A DNA stretch of 55,265 nucleotides from an uncultured Lachnospiraceae bacterium (GTDB lineage: Bacteria > Bacillota > Clostridia > Lachnospirales > Lachnospiraceae): the NCBI GenBank assembly GCA_910576895.1, contig CAJTJZ010000011.1, forward strand, positions 23,750-79,014, written 5' to 3'. A program made the position numbers and the translations under genes. The notes below the pieces were generated by a model. That model had not been told where the DNA came from. It worked only from the letters and a program-made list of their open reading frames with translations, and ran no database searches. Positions 44,532 through 54,555 of this stretch are shown here, one piece after another (the first letter of the stretch is position 1; each line of letters opens with the position of its first letter).

Positions 44532-45446
44532 ATGAATAATGAAATATATTATATGTTTAAAAGAAATTTTCCATTCATTAATCGAGAAGAACAAACTGCT
44601 ATAAATATAATCAATAATGAAAACAATACTATATTTGAGAAAAGAAATTCCAACAATGAATTAATTGGATGTGCAATTGTGAATAAAAATACAATTCTTC
44701 TTTTCGCAGTTGATGAAAAATACAGAAATACAGGAATTGGTTCAGAGTTATTAAAAAAATGTGAAGATACGATTATTAGTGATGGTTATCATAAGGTAAT
44801 TTTAGGCGTTGGATTTGATTATTTAATGCCCGGTGTTCCAACGAGTAAGAAATATACAGAAAGTGTTTATGAAAATTTAAGTAAAGAAGTAAATGATAAA
44901 GCGTCTGCATTTTTTGAAAAGCGAGGATATGTTCATTCATGGAAAAAATGTAATTGTTTTGATATGAAAATGTCTTTAGATAATATAAAAGATAATAATG
45001 AAAAGATAGGCAATACAATTAATGGAATTACCTTTCGATGGGCTACGATAGATGACTTAGATAAAATTACCGTATGTGCCGATGATGCTTGTCAGTTTCA
45101 AGAAGAAAAATTTTCAGTATATTATAGAAATCCAAACTTGTATCAAATGGATAATAATCAAAAAGTTCTCGTTGCTGTTAAAAATAATATAGTTGTTGGC
45201 ACATTAATTGTATCTATGGAAACAGAAGGAAAAGATTTAGGATGCGTTGGTTGCACTTGTGTGTCTTTTCAAGAATCTCATCAAGGGATTGGAACAAATT
45301 TAGTTAAAGTAGGGACAAGATATTTAAAAGATAGTGGTCTTTCTACTGCAAGTTTAAGTTATACTTATACGGGACTTGATAAAATGTATGGAGCTGTAGG
45401 ATATGAAATTAGTACTTATTATTTCATGGGAGAAAAACAAATTTAA
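44532..45446 (+). CDS. Tandem GNAT-family N-acetyltransferase
   Basis: 304 residues with two GNAT domains. In the first, LLFAVDEKYRNTGIGSELLKKCED (about 57-80) holds the acetyl-CoA-binding R/Q-x-x-G-x-G/A-type loop (RNTGIG). In the second, VGCTCVSFQESHQGIGTNLVKVGTRYL (about 238-264) has the equivalent HQGIG. The substrate is unknown. The ribosome binding site is weak (GAAAGAAG). It is followed 22 bases later by a ParB-like gene. Confidence 0.82.
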   Translation: MNNEIYYMFKRNFPFINREEQTAINIINNENNTIFEKRNSNNELIGCAIVNKNTILLFAVDEKYRNTGIGSELLKKCEDTIISDGYHKVILGVGFDYLMPGVPTSKKYTESVYENLSKEVNDKASAFFEKRGYVHSWKKCNCFDMKMSLDNIKDNNEKIGNTINGITFRWATIDDLDKITVCADDACQFQEEKFSVYYRNPNLYQMDNNQKVLVAVKNNIVVGTLIVSMETEGKDLGCVGCTCVSFQESHQGIGTNLVKVGTRYLKDSGLSTASLSYTYTGLDKMYGAVGYEISTYYFMGEKQI

Positions 45447-45468
45447 GAAAATAAAGGATAGATTTTAA

Positions 45469-46128
45469 GTGAAAAAAATTAGAGAATCTAGTGAAGCGGA
45501 AATGATTTTAGAATTTTTAAAGGGAGAAATCAATTCTAAAAGATTCCATAAAGATTTATGCAATATTTTATCAAATATGAATTTAGAGGAAACAATCATA
45601 AATCATGGCGATATAACAAAGGAACAAGAAAATTTTCAAAGATTAAACATAATGAAAGTATTTAGAGGCTATCCAGATGATGAATTATTTGAGAATTTTC
45701 CAAAAATTAGTCAATGGGAATTTGCAGAATTAAAGGAAAGTGATATAGACAATATATATTATATTGATTATGACTATTGGAATGAATTGTCAAATGGAAC
45801 GTCAAAACCAGTGGAAGCTGCAAAAATGATTCAAAGTGGAAAGGAAATATATGAAGTTTCCAATCAACCTTTTTTAGATGGTGTGAAATATATTAGGAAT
45901 CATAGATTTCCACCTGTTGTATTAATCACTTGCAATAGGGAAAAGTATTTAATTATTGAAGGACATTCCAGAATGACAGTATATGGATTTGATCCAAGTA
46001 AATTAAATGGAACATTTGCTTATATTGGATATACAACAGAAAAAGAAATGAAACAATATGATCAAAGAATGTTATTGCAGGAAGAAGTGAAAAGTAGAAA
46101 ATATAATACTAGCGGTCAAAAAAATTGA
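45469..46128 (+). CDS. Hypothetical protein with ParB/sulfiredoxin-like segment
   Basis: 219 residues from a GTG start preceded by AAAGGA. The C-terminal half contains HRFPPVVLITCNREKYLIIEGHSRMTVYGFDP, which resembles the ParB-type nuclease/CTPase fold (pattern of a strand then EGHxR). The N-terminal half has no recognised motif. The stop codon lies inside a palindromic hairpin. It is probably cotranscribed with the acetyltransferase before it. Function unknown. Confidence 0.65.
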   Translation: MKKIRESSEAEMILEFLKGEINSKRFHKDLCNILSNMNLEETIINHGDITKEQENFQRLNIMKVFRGYPDDELFENFPKISQWEFAELKESDIDNIYYIDYDYWNELSNGTSKPVEAAKMIQSGKEIYEVSNQPFLDGVKYIRNHRFPPVVLITCNREKYLIIEGHSRMTVYGFDPSKLNGTFAYIGYTTEKEMKQYDQRMLLQEEVKSRKYNTSGQKN

Positions 46129-46133
46129 CCGCT
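46111..46133. repeat. Palindromic repeat at the end of the ParB-like gene
   Basis: AGCGGTCAA/TTGACCGCT with loop AAAAA, flanked by TACT and TAGTATA. The same arrangement, GCGGTC, A-rich loop, GACCGCT then AGTATA, occurs at 29530-29557. It overlaps the stop codon and may end transcription here and, on the other strand, for argH. Confidence 0.6.
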
Positions 46134-46172
46134 TAGTATATAGTATAAATTAAGAAATAATAAAAATTTTGA

Positions 46173-47567
46173 TTATTTTCCAATGAATCTTTCTTTTTTT
46201 AAATATGCTTCATTTTTTTCAATTACTTGTTTCATAGCCTCTTTTCCCGGTCCGCCTATGGTGTTTCTTTTTTCTACACAAGTTTTTAAGCTGATTGCTT
46301 CATAAATATCAGAGGCAAATACAGGGCTAATGGCTTGAAATTCTTCTAATGTCATATCTTCTAAGGAAATCTTTTTTTCAATACAAAAGAGTACAATTTG
46401 TCCAATAATACTATGGGCATCACGAAATGGCATACCATGTCTTACAAGGTAGTCAGCGGCATCAGTTGCATTTGTAAAGCCGCCTTTTGCACTTTCCTCC
46501 ATTTTTTCTTTATGAAATTTCATGCTAGCTATCATACCAGTAAATAGAGAAATACAGCCTTTGATGGTATCGATTGCATCAAAAGTTAATTCTTTATCTT
46601 CCTGCATATCTTTATTATAAGCAAGAGGGAGTCCTTTCATTGTAGTAAGTCCTGACATAAGAGCACCATAGACACGACCTGTTTTTCCACGAATTAATTC
46701 TGCAATATCTGGATTTTTCTTTTGCGGCATAATGCTGCTGCCAGTGCTATAAGAGTCATCAATTTCAACAAATTGGTATTCATTGGAATTCCATAAAATA
46801 ATTTCCTCACAAAAGCGGCTTAAATGCATCATAATCGTAGCACCTGCACTTAAAAATTCAATGAGATAATCACGATCCGATACAGAATCAAGACTATTAC
46901 AGGTAGCACAGTCAAAATCTAATAGCTGTGCGGTATATTCTCGATCAAGTGGATAGGTAGTACCAGCTAAAGCTCCAGCACCAAGCGGACATTCATTCAT
47001 TCGTTTACGAATATCATAAAGCCTTCCTCTATCACGTTTAAACATTTCGAAATAAGCTCCAAAATGATGAGCAAGTGTAATTGGCTGTGCTTTTTGAAGA
47101 TGAGTAAATCCCGGCATATAGGTATCTGTATTTGCTTTCATAATAGATAAAATTTCTTCTAAAAGTTTTTTTAATAATCCATCTGTTTCATCAATTTCAT
47201 CTCTTGTATATAATTTCATATCAAGAGCTACTTGATCATTGCGGCTGCGTCCTGTATGGAGTTTTTTTCCCGCATCGCCAATACGTTCTGTTAAATGTGC
47301 TTCTACAAAGCTATGAATATCTTCATATTCTTCTGTAAAATGCAATGTTCCATTTTCAATATCTTTTTGAATGCTATCAAGTCCATTTAAAATATCATTT
47401 TTTTCTTCTTCTTTTAAAATACCCTGTTTCGCAAGCATAGTAACATGAGCTTTACTTCCACGAATATCTTGCTCATAAAATTTTTTATCAAAGCTAAGAG
47501 AAGCATTGAAGTTATGTACTAATGTATCTGTTTCCTTGGTGAAACGTCCACCCCAAAGTTTTGCCAT
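46173..47567 (-). CDS. argH: Argininosuccinate lyase
   Basis: 464 residues from the ATG at 47567 (AAGAAAGG upstream; TTG at 47579 is less likely). Signature motifs are present: THLQ at residues 155-158 and GSSIMPQKKNPD at 276-287. It converts argininosuccinate to arginine and fumarate, the last step of arginine synthesis. The neighbouring argG is not in the window. A small palindrome CTATC/GATAG at 47590-47603 lies in its leader. Confidence 0.95.
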   Translation of the reverse strand: MAKLWGGRFTKETDTLVHNFNASLSFDKKFYEQDIRGSKAHVTMLAKQGILKEEEKNDILNGLDSIQKDIENGTLHFTEEYEDIHSFVEAHLTERIGDAGKKLHTGRSRNDQVALDMKLYTRDEIDETDGLLKKLLEEILSIMKANTDTYMPGFTHLQKAQPITLAHHFGAYFEMFKRDRGRLYDIRKRMNECPLGAGALAGTTYPLDREYTAQLLDFDCATCNSLDSVSDRDYLIEFLSAGATIMMHLSRFCEEIILWNSNEYQFVEIDDSYSTGSSIMPQKKNPDIAELIRGKTGRVYGALMSGLTTMKGLPLAYNKDMQEDKELTFDAIDTIKGCISLFTGMIASMKFHKEKMEESAKGGFTNATDAADYLVRHGMPFRDAHSIIGQIVLFCIEKKISLEDMTLEEFQAISPVFASDIYEAISLKTCVEKRNTIGGPGKEAMKQVIEKNEAYLKKERFIGK

Positions 47568-47845
47568 AATAAAAACCAACCTTTCTTATCTATCGATTGA
47601 TAGTATTTTTTAAATTATCTATTAATTATATTTCTTAGAAAATATCTTACTATGTTTTGAAAGGGATTGCAAGAAGAAATCTATAGGATATGGAAAGAAA
47701 CAAAACGTAGAAAAGATCTGAAATAATAGGAAATAGATGAAAGAAAAAGAGAATATTTCCAACAAGATATGGAGAAACTAAAGAAAGTACAAATTTCAAA
47801 AAAAAATCTAAAATCATAGATGGGAATCTAAAAAATATACAAATT

Positions 47846-47899
47846 TTGACGAATTTTGTCCTAAGCGTTATTTTAGTTTCTATGCTATGATAATATCAT
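47846..47899 (+). promoter_or_regulatory. Candidate promoter and operator of the sugar ABC operon
   Basis: The intergenic region 47568-47940 is 373 bases, mostly A-rich. TTGACG (47846-47851), 17 bases and TATTTT (47869-47874) is a possible promoter, and TATGATAAT just downstream could serve instead. A perfect short palindrome ATGATA-A-TATCAT (47887-47899) follows, a possible LacI/AraC-type operator. GGAGGATATAGG provides the ribosome site of the next gene. Confidence 0.35.
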
Positions 47900-47940
47900 C
47901 AAATAAATGATGGATGTATTTATAAAGGAGGATATAGGTT

Positions 47941-49263
47941 ATGAGGAAAAAATTATTATCCCTTGTTTTAGCAACTACTATGATGTTTAGTTTGGTAGCA
48001 TGTGGAACAGAAAAAGAACCACAAAACAATGGAACTACAAATGATTCAGAAAAGGAAAATACAAATAATTCTAAAGATTCGGATACGATTACTATATGGG
48101 CATGGGATGAATCTTTTAATATTCCAGCGGCAAATGCGGCAGCAGAAGTTTATAAAAAAGAACATGCAGATGTCACTGTAAATGTAGTTACAATGGCACA
48201 AGATGATATTGTAGCGAAATTAAATACAGCTTTATCATCAGGAACTTATAATGGACTGCCAGATATCGTATTAATTGAAGATTATCGTATTCAAGGTTAT
48301 TTAACTGCATATCCAGATGAATTTGCCGATCTTTCTTCTATTGTAAGTGCCAGTGATTTTGCTGCTTATAAAACAGGTGTAAATCAAGTAGATGGCAAAA
48401 TTTACGGTGTACCATTTGATTCTGGAGTAGCGGCACTGTTTTATCGTAAAGATATTATTGAAGAAGCTGGCTATCAAGAAAAGGATATGCAAGACTTAAC
48501 TTGGGAGAAGTATATTGAAATTGGAAAAGCAGTAAAAGAAAAATGTAATGTGGATTGGCTGACACTTGATCCAAGTGATTTAGGACAGATTCGTATGATG
48601 ATGCAAAGTGCAGGTGCATGGTATACAGATGCAGATGGAAATGTAAATATTAAAGATAATGAGGCATTAGCTGCTGCAATTAAGGTATATAAAGATCTTA
48701 TGGATGCAGGTTTTGTAAAACAAGTATCGGATTGGAATCAGTTTGTAGGATCGTTTAATAATGGTGATGTAGCAAGTGTATTTACAGGTTGTTGGATTGC
48801 TCCTTCAGTAAAAAATGCAGAAGATCAAAGTGGTAAATGGGCAGTTGCATCTTTTCCTAGAATGTCAAATGTATCAAATTCTGTTAATGCTTCTTCGATT
48901 GGTGGTGCAGGTTGGTATGTATTAAAAAATGTAGGACATGAAAAAACAGCCGTTGATTTTCTTGGAAAGACCTTTGGTTCTAATGCAGATTTAATGCATC
49001 AATTAGGAGATGAGATTAGCTTAATTCCAACATTAAATGCAGCTTCTGATTATTCCAAAAAAGATGATTATTTTGGGGGACAAGATGTTGCTGCGGATTT
49101 AATTGGTTGGACAGCAAAAGTTCCAACGGTTAATTATGGACAAAATACGTATGCAATCGAAGATATTATGACAGAAGCATTACAGGAAATTTTAAATGGT
49201 GCAGATATTAAGAAAACACTTGCTTCTTATCATGAAACAATTAAAGCAGCAATTGCACAATAA
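47941..49263 (+). CDS. Sugar ABC transporter substrate-binding lipoprotein
   Basis: 440 residues. The signal sequence MRKKLLSLVLATTMMFSLVAC ends in a lipobox (LVAC), so it is a lipoprotein anchored outside the membrane. After a polar linker the SBP_bac_1 fold begins (ITIWAWDESFN), with GLPDIVLIEDYRIQGYL and KIYGVPFDSGVAALFYRKD typical of oligosaccharide binders. It forms an importer with the two permeases downstream. No ATPase gene is in the operon, so a shared MsmX-type ATPase is likely. The beta-galactosidase at the end suggests a galactoside substrate. Confidence 0.92.
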   Translation: MRKKLLSLVLATTMMFSLVACGTEKEPQNNGTTNDSEKENTNNSKDSDTITIWAWDESFNIPAANAAAEVYKKEHADVTVNVVTMAQDDIVAKLNTALSSGTYNGLPDIVLIEDYRIQGYLTAYPDEFADLSSIVSASDFAAYKTGVNQVDGKIYGVPFDSGVAALFYRKDIIEEAGYQEKDMQDLTWEKYIEIGKAVKEKCNVDWLTLDPSDLGQIRMMMQSAGAWYTDADGNVNIKDNEALAAAIKVYKDLMDAGFVKQVSDWNQFVGSFNNGDVASVFTGCWIAPSVKNAEDQSGKWAVASFPRMSNVSNSVNASSIGGAGWYVLKNVGHEKTAVDFLGKTFGSNADLMHQLGDEISLIPTLNAASDYSKKDDYFGGQDVAADLIGWTAKVPTVNYGQNTYAIEDIMTEALQEILNGADIKKTLASYHETIKAAIAQ

Positions 49264-49305
49264 GTATATATAGTATTATAGTATCTAATAAAAAAGCAAA
49301 GAAAG

Positions 49306-49356
49306 CGGTTCAGGTGGTCAATTAAGAGATGTTCATGCAACCCCTGAATCGTTTTT
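49306..49356 (+). terminator. Internal (leaky) terminator after the binding-protein gene
   Basis: CGGTTCAGG (49306-49314) pairs with CCTGAATCG (49343-49351), followed by TTTTTC. It sits between the binding-protein gene and the permeases, a common way to keep binding protein more abundant than permease. Confidence 0.6.
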
Positions 49357-49382
49357 CAAAATATAAGAAAGAAAGGAGAAGA

Positions 49383-50258
49383 ATGATGAAAGAAAAAGCA
49401 CAAAGTAGAGCTTGGGCTTTTATTGCACCAAGTGTAATTTTAATTCTTGTTTTTGTTTTTTATCCAATGATTCAAGCTTTTGTTACTTCTTTTCAGACAG
49501 GAATTGGTGCAAATCTTAAATTTCATGGAATTGCCAATTATCAAAGATTACTAACCGATGGAACGTTTAAAAAGGCATTATGGAATACCTTTATTTTTTT
49601 AATTGTACAAGTTCCTATTATGATTATATTGGCACTGATTATTTCCTCTATGTTAAATGATAAAAATTTGAAATGTAAGGGGTTATTTCGGACGGCTATT
49701 TTTTTGCCTTGCGTTACAAGTCTAGTTTCTTATTCTATTATTTTTAAGTCTTTATTTGCTACAGATGGATTTATTAATGCATTATTAATGAAATTAAATC
49801 TTATTAGTAGCCCAATTACTTGGATTACCGATCCTTTTTGGGCAAAAGTGTTGATTATTATAGCGATTACATGGAGATGGACAGGTTATAATATGGTATT
49901 TTATTTGGCAGGACTTCAAGGAATTGATGAATCTATTTATGAGGCAGCAGATTTAGATGGAGTCAATGCATTTCAAAAATTTCGCTATATTGTATTACCA
50001 TTACTAAAACCAATTATTTTATTTACTACAATTAATTCTACGATTGGTACGCTGCAATTATTTGATGAGCCAATGAATATTACAAATGGAGGACCAGCCA
50101 ATGCAACCATTACGATTTCTATGTATATTTATAATTTGCTCTTTAAATATCAGCCAAATTTTGGTTATGCAGCAGCCGTTTCCTATGTAATTGTAGTATT
50201 AATTGTAATTTTATCTATGATTCAATTAAAGGTGGGTGACGATAAGAATGAGAAGTAA
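49383..50258 (+). CDS. ABC sugar permease (MalF type)
   Basis: 291 residues from the ATG at 49383 (AAAGGAG upstream). Six membrane helices, the first WAFIAPSVILILVFVFYPMI. The EAA loop YEAADLDGVNAFQKFRYIVLP (about 195-215) contacts the ATPase. It forms a heterodimer with the next gene product; its end overlaps that gene by 11 bases. Confidence 0.92.
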   Translation: MMKEKAQSRAWAFIAPSVILILVFVFYPMIQAFVTSFQTGIGANLKFHGIANYQRLLTDGTFKKALWNTFIFLIVQVPIMIILALIISSMLNDKNLKCKGLFRTAIFLPCVTSLVSYSIIFKSLFATDGFINALLMKLNLISSPITWITDPFWAKVLIIIAITWRWTGYNMVFYLAGLQGIDESIYEAADLDGVNAFQKFRYIVLPLLKPIILFTTINSTIGTLQLFDEPMNITNGGPANATITISMYIYNLLFKYQPNFGYAAAVSYVIVVLIVILSMIQLKVGDDKNEK

Positions 50259-51087
50259 AATAGCAAGATTTTTTATGTATGTATTTTTAACCATTGTATC
50301 TTTTGTTTCTGTATTTCCACTTTTATGGATGATAATTGCATCAACAAATAAGTCGGTAGATGTAACAAAGGGAACGCTGCTTCCGGGAACTTATTTTATG
50401 GAAAATTTAAGGGCTGTATTAAATTCTAATTTAGGATATGTAAATTCTTTTAAAAATTCCTTTATCATTGCAGTTGTTACAACAATTCTTGCAATGCTAG
50501 TTTCTTCCGCAGCAGGATATGCTTTTGGTGTTTATAAATCAAAGTTTAAAAATATAACATTTACTATTATATTACTTTCTATGATGGTTCCATTTGCTGC
50601 CTTAATGGTTCCTTTATTTCGATTATTTAGTAAATTTAATTCCATACCAGTATTAAATCTTGTAGCATTAAATACAAGTGGTTCTGTAGTAATTATTGCG
50701 ATTGCAACAGCATTTTTAATTTTTTTCTTTCGACAAAATACAGCAACGTTTCCAAAGGACTTAATTGAAGCTTCTAGGTTGGATGGATTATCAGAATATG
50801 GAATCTTTTTTAGAATTTATATGCCTTCTATGAAATCTACTTATGCAGCTGCTATTGTAGTAACCTTTATGTCAAGCTGGAATAACTATTTATGGCCATT
50901 AATTGCTTTACAATCAGAAGAAAAAAGAACATTGCCATTAATTATTTCTGCTATGGGTTCATCTTATACACCTGATTATGGTATGATGATGACAGCAATT
51001 GTAATTTCTACAATTCCAACAGCATTAATTTTCTTCCTTATGCAAAAGCAATTTGTAGCAGGTATGACAGGATCGGTAAAGGGATAA
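50248..51087 (+). CDS. ABC sugar permease (MalG type)
   Basis: 279 residues from the ATG at 50248; an upstream GTG at 50236 is possible but too close to AAAGG. Six membrane helices; the EAA loop is LIEASRLDGLSEYGIFFRIYMP (about 172-193). It overlaps the end of the first permease gene, so they are translationally coupled. It is followed 54 bases later by the GH2 gene. Confidence 0.9.
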   Translation: MRSKIARFFMYVFLTIVSFVSVFPLLWMIIASTNKSVDVTKGTLLPGTYFMENLRAVLNSNLGYVNSFKNSFIIAVVTTILAMLVSSAAGYAFGVYKSKFKNITFTIILLSMMVPFAALMVPLFRLFSKFNSIPVLNLVALNTSGSVVIIAIATAFLIFFFRQNTATFPKDLIEASRLDGLSEYGIFFRIYMPSMKSTYAAAIVVTFMSSWNNYLWPLIALQSEEKRTLPLIISAMGSSYTPDYGMMMTAIVISTIPTALIFFLMQKQFVAGMTGSVKG

Positions 51088-51141
51088 AAATAAAAAAAGG
51101 AGAGGCAGAAAGGAAAGGATAGAAAGGAAAAGAAAAGCATT

Positions 51142-54100
51142 ATGAAGCTAGATGTAAAAAGAAATCCAAGTTTAGAATGGTTAGAAAATCCAGAAATATT
51201 TGAAGTTAATAGACAGCCACCACATTCCGATCATCATTTTTATAAAAATGAGCAGGAAAGAAAGGAACAAATAAGTTCTTTTAAGCAGTCCTTCAATGGA
51301 ATGTGGAAATTTTGTTATGCTGTCAATGCAGATAGCCGAAATGTAGACTTTTATAAGGTAGAGGAAGAAGATAGGGAATATGACAGGATACAAGTGCCGG
51401 GGCATATTCAGATGCAGGGATATGATAAGTGTCAATATATTAATACCATGTATCCATGGGATGGACAGGAAAATTTACGACCGCCTTTTATTTCAAAAGA
51501 ATATAATCCTGTAGGAAGCTATAGAAAACATTTTGATTTAAAGAAAGGCTTTTTTGGAAAAGAGATTTTTCTTTCTTTTCAAGGGGTAGAAACAGCATTT
51601 TATGTATGGCTCAATGGGGAATTTATAGGATATAGTGAGGATTCTTTTACACCGTCAGAATTTTGTGTAACAGACTATGTAAAAGAAACAGGAAATATAT
51701 TGGCAGTAGAAGTATATAAAAGAAGTAGTGCAAGTTGGCTAGAGGATCAAGATTTTTGGCGATTTTCGGGTATTTTTCGAGAAGTGTTTTTATATGCAAT
51801 TCCAGAAATTCATGTAAGAGATTTAGCTGTTACTGCAGATTATCATTATTTATCACGCAAAGGGACTTTAAATCTTGCCTTGCATTTGATAGGAGATTTG
51901 ATTTTTTCTTGTAAGAATAAAATAAATGAGAGGAAAACAAAAGAAGATAAAGTGCCGTATCTCCTGTTATATTTAAAAGATAAAAAGGAAGAACTTGTAT
52001 GGGAAAGTAAGATAGAGATTCTTGATGAAAAAATAGAGATACAAGCAGAACTTCCAGAAGTATTTCCATGGAGTGCAGAATCTCCCTATTTATATCAATT
52101 GATTGCAGAAATCAGAGATGAAGAAGATAACTTGATAGAAATTGCAGATACAAATGTTGGGTTTCGTACTTTTGAATTAAAAGATAATATTATGTGTTTA
52201 AATGGGGAAAGGATTCTTTTTTGTGGGATTAACCGCCATGAATTTAGTGATAGAAAAGGACGTGCCATTACAAGGCAGGAAATGCTTTGGGATATCCGCT
52301 TTTTAAAACAAAATAATATCAATGCTGTTCGTACAAGTCATTATCCAAATCAGACACTTTGGTATGAATTATGTGATGAATATGGTATTTATCTTATTGA
52401 TGAAACAAATTTAGAATCACATGGTTCTTGGCAAAAAATGGGAGAATGTGAGCCCTCTTGGAATATTCCGGGTTCTTTACCAGAATGGAAAGAGGCAGTA
52501 CTAGATCGTGCCAGATCCATGTATGAAAGAGATAAAAATCATCCTAGTATTTTAATTTGGTCTTGTGGAAATGAGTCATATGCAGGAGAAAACATTGCAA
52601 GAATGGCAGATTATTTTCATAAAAAAGATAAACATCGGCTTGTTCATTATGAAGGGGTTTTTTGGAATCGAAAGTATGATACGATTACCGATATGGAAAG
52701 CAGAATGTATGCAAAACCAGAGGAAATTGTAGAATATTTAGAAGAAAATCCAAAAAAACCATATATTAGCTGTGAATATATGCATGCTATGGGAAATTCT
52801 TGTGGGGGAATGCATTTATATACAGAATTAGCCGACAAGTATCCTTTGTATCAGGGAGGATTTTTATGGGATTATATTGATCAATCTCTTTGTCGTATCA
52901 ATGAATATGGAAAACAAGTGTTTGCCTATGGCGGTGATTTTGACGATAGAGCAACAGATTATGGATTTTGTGCGAATGGTATTGTCTATGCAGATAGAAC
53001 ACCATCACCAAAAGTACAGGAAGTAAAGGCATTATATGCTCCATTGAAATTAAGAATTGAAAATAAAACTTTAATTGTAGAAAATCGTAATTTATTTATT
53101 GATACTACCTGTTATAAGTTTCTCGTTACATTAGAGAAAGAAGGAAAGATTTTAGATGCAGAATATCATGATATGGTAGTAAAACCTAGAGAAATGAAAA
53201 CAGAGCCTATTTGTATAGAAACACCAAAAAGAGCAGGAGAATATGTATATCAAGTATCTGCTTTGCTGAAAGAAGATAGTATATGGGCAAAAAAGGGATA
53301 TGAAATCGCCTTTAGCCAGTGTATTTTTCATATTACGGAAGATAAAGATAAGGAAGAAAAAGAAGAGAAGATGAATGGAAAGAAAGCATTTGCAGAAATT
53401 ATTTATGGTGATGTCTGTATTGGTGTACGTGGAGAAGATTTTTCTATGCAATTTGATAAATCGCAGGGAGGAGTTAGTTCTTTAAAATATCATGGAATTG
53501 AATTTATTACAAGAGTTCCAAAGGTAAGTTTTTGGCGTGCTATGACAGATAATGATCTGGGAGCAAAGCAACAGTTTCTTTCTGCACAATGGCTGATTGC
53601 AAGTAAATGTGCTATTCAGGATTTGAACGGTTTTGAAATGAAGGAAAAGGAAGATGCATTGGAAATACTATTTTCTTATAGGGCAAATACTGTTCCAGAG
53701 GTATGGTATGAAGTAAGATATACAGCTTATTTTGATGGAAAACTTATGATCGAGGTAAGGTATCCGGGAAATTTGGATATGCCAGAGATGCCAGTACTTG
53801 CAATGGATTTTAAAATGAAACAAAAATATTGTCATTTTGCTTATTATGGTATGGGTCCAGAGGAAAATTATATTGATCGAAGAAAAGGTGCAAGGCTGGG
53901 ATATTTTGAAACAACAGCAGCAGAGAATGTTTCTAGGTATCTAAATCCTCAAGAGTGCGGAAACCGCACAGGGATTCGCTATATGACAGTAAAGGACGAT
54001 GATGGAGTTGGATTATGTTTTCATGCAGTAGAAGAACCATTGGAAGCAAGCGTACTGCCTTATAGTGCTTATGAACTAGAAAATGCAACCCATCTTGAAG

Positions 54101-54252
54101 AACTTCCAGAAATTCATTATACTTGGGTAAGATTGATTGCAAAACAAATGGGAGTAGGCGGTGATGATTCTTGGGGAGCAGAAGTGCATAAACAATATAA
54201 GCTTTTAGGAGATAAAGAGAGGAGCTTAAAGTTTATGATTTCTCCTGCCTAG
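51142..54252 (+). CDS. Beta-galactosidase, glycoside hydrolase family 2 (LacZ-like)
   Basis: 1036 residues, the usual length of LacZ-type enzymes. The sugar-binding N-domain has VPGHIQMQGYDK and GIFREVFLY. The catalytic barrel has GINRHEFSDRKGR and NINAVRTSHYP, the acid/base Glu E478 in WSCGNES and the nucleophile E545 in ISCEYMHAMGNS. A C-terminal Bgal_small_N domain follows. No signal peptide, so it acts in the cytoplasm on imported galactosides. It is the last gene of the ABC operon. An insertion of charged residues near 730-755 (EDKDKEEKEEKMNGKK) is unusual. Confidence 0.93.
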   Translation: MKLDVKRNPSLEWLENPEIFEVNRQPPHSDHHFYKNEQERKEQISSFKQSFNGMWKFCYAVNADSRNVDFYKVEEEDREYDRIQVPGHIQMQGYDKCQYINTMYPWDGQENLRPPFISKEYNPVGSYRKHFDLKKGFFGKEIFLSFQGVETAFYVWLNGEFIGYSEDSFTPSEFCVTDYVKETGNILAVEVYKRSSASWLEDQDFWRFSGIFREVFLYAIPEIHVRDLAVTADYHYLSRKGTLNLALHLIGDLIFSCKNKINERKTKEDKVPYLLLYLKDKKEELVWESKIEILDEKIEIQAELPEVFPWSAESPYLYQLIAEIRDEEDNLIEIADTNVGFRTFELKDNIMCLNGERILFCGINRHEFSDRKGRAITRQEMLWDIRFLKQNNINAVRTSHYPNQTLWYELCDEYGIYLIDETNLESHGSWQKMGECEPSWNIPGSLPEWKEAVLDRARSMYERDKNHPSILIWSCGNESYAGENIARMADYFHKKDKHRLVHYEGVFWNRKYDTITDMESRMYAKPEEIVEYLEENPKKPYISCEYMHAMGNSCGGMHLYTELADKYPLYQGGFLWDYIDQSLCRINEYGKQVFAYGGDFDDRATDYGFCANGIVYADRTPSPKVQEVKALYAPLKLRIENKTLIVENRNLFIDTTCYKFLVTLEKEGKILDAEYHDMVVKPREMKTEPICIETPKRAGEYVYQVSALLKEDSIWAKKGYEIAFSQCIFHITEDKDKEEKEEKMNGKKAFAEIIYGDVCIGVRGEDFSMQFDKSQGGVSSLKYHGIEFITRVPKVSFWRAMTDNDLGAKQQFLSAQWLIASKCAIQDLNGFEMKEKEDALEILFSYRANTVPEVWYEVRYTAYFDGKLMIEVRYPGNLDMPEMPVLAMDFKMKQKYCHFAYYGMGPEENYIDRRKGARLGYFETTAAENVSRYLNPQECGNRTGIRYMTVKDDDGVGLCFHAVEEPLEASVLPYSAYELENATHLEELPEIHYTWVRLIAKQMGVGGDDSWGAEVHKQYKLLGDKERSLKFMISPA

Positions 54253-54311
54253 AAAATAGGAACTGTGTGAAAAAATTATGTATTATAATTGAGAAATAAA
54301 AAAAGAAATAA

Positions 54312-54362
54312 GAAAAAAGGACAGAAATTTCAGTTTTTATATAGGGGTTTTTGTTCTTTTTA
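54312..54362 (+). terminator. Probable terminator after the beta-galactosidase gene
   Basis: AAAAGGACAGAAA near 54314-54328 pairs, with several G-T pairs, with TTTTTGTTCTTTT near 54348-54360, followed by TATTTTG. The rest of the 303-base gap to the next gene shows no gene; GAAAGGA before the next ATG is its ribosome site. Confidence 0.4.
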
Positions 54363-54555
54363 TTTTGCGTGGTGGCAGTAGTGGGATACTGCAAAAGAGA
54401 ATTGGTGAAAAATATGTTTTTTAATAAAGCGAATACATCCGGAAAGGTATACTTTTTTGAACTAAATAATTATAGAAAGTATAGTATGACGTTTTTGGCT
54501 ACAATGAACTATAAGGTTTTGTAAATGTTTTGTATTAAAGAGAAAGGAAAATTTT

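Noticed and set aside
49329..49382. Longer N-terminus for the first permease
   Set aside because: It would start inside the loop of a terminator hairpin; the ATG at 49383 has AAAGGAG upstream.
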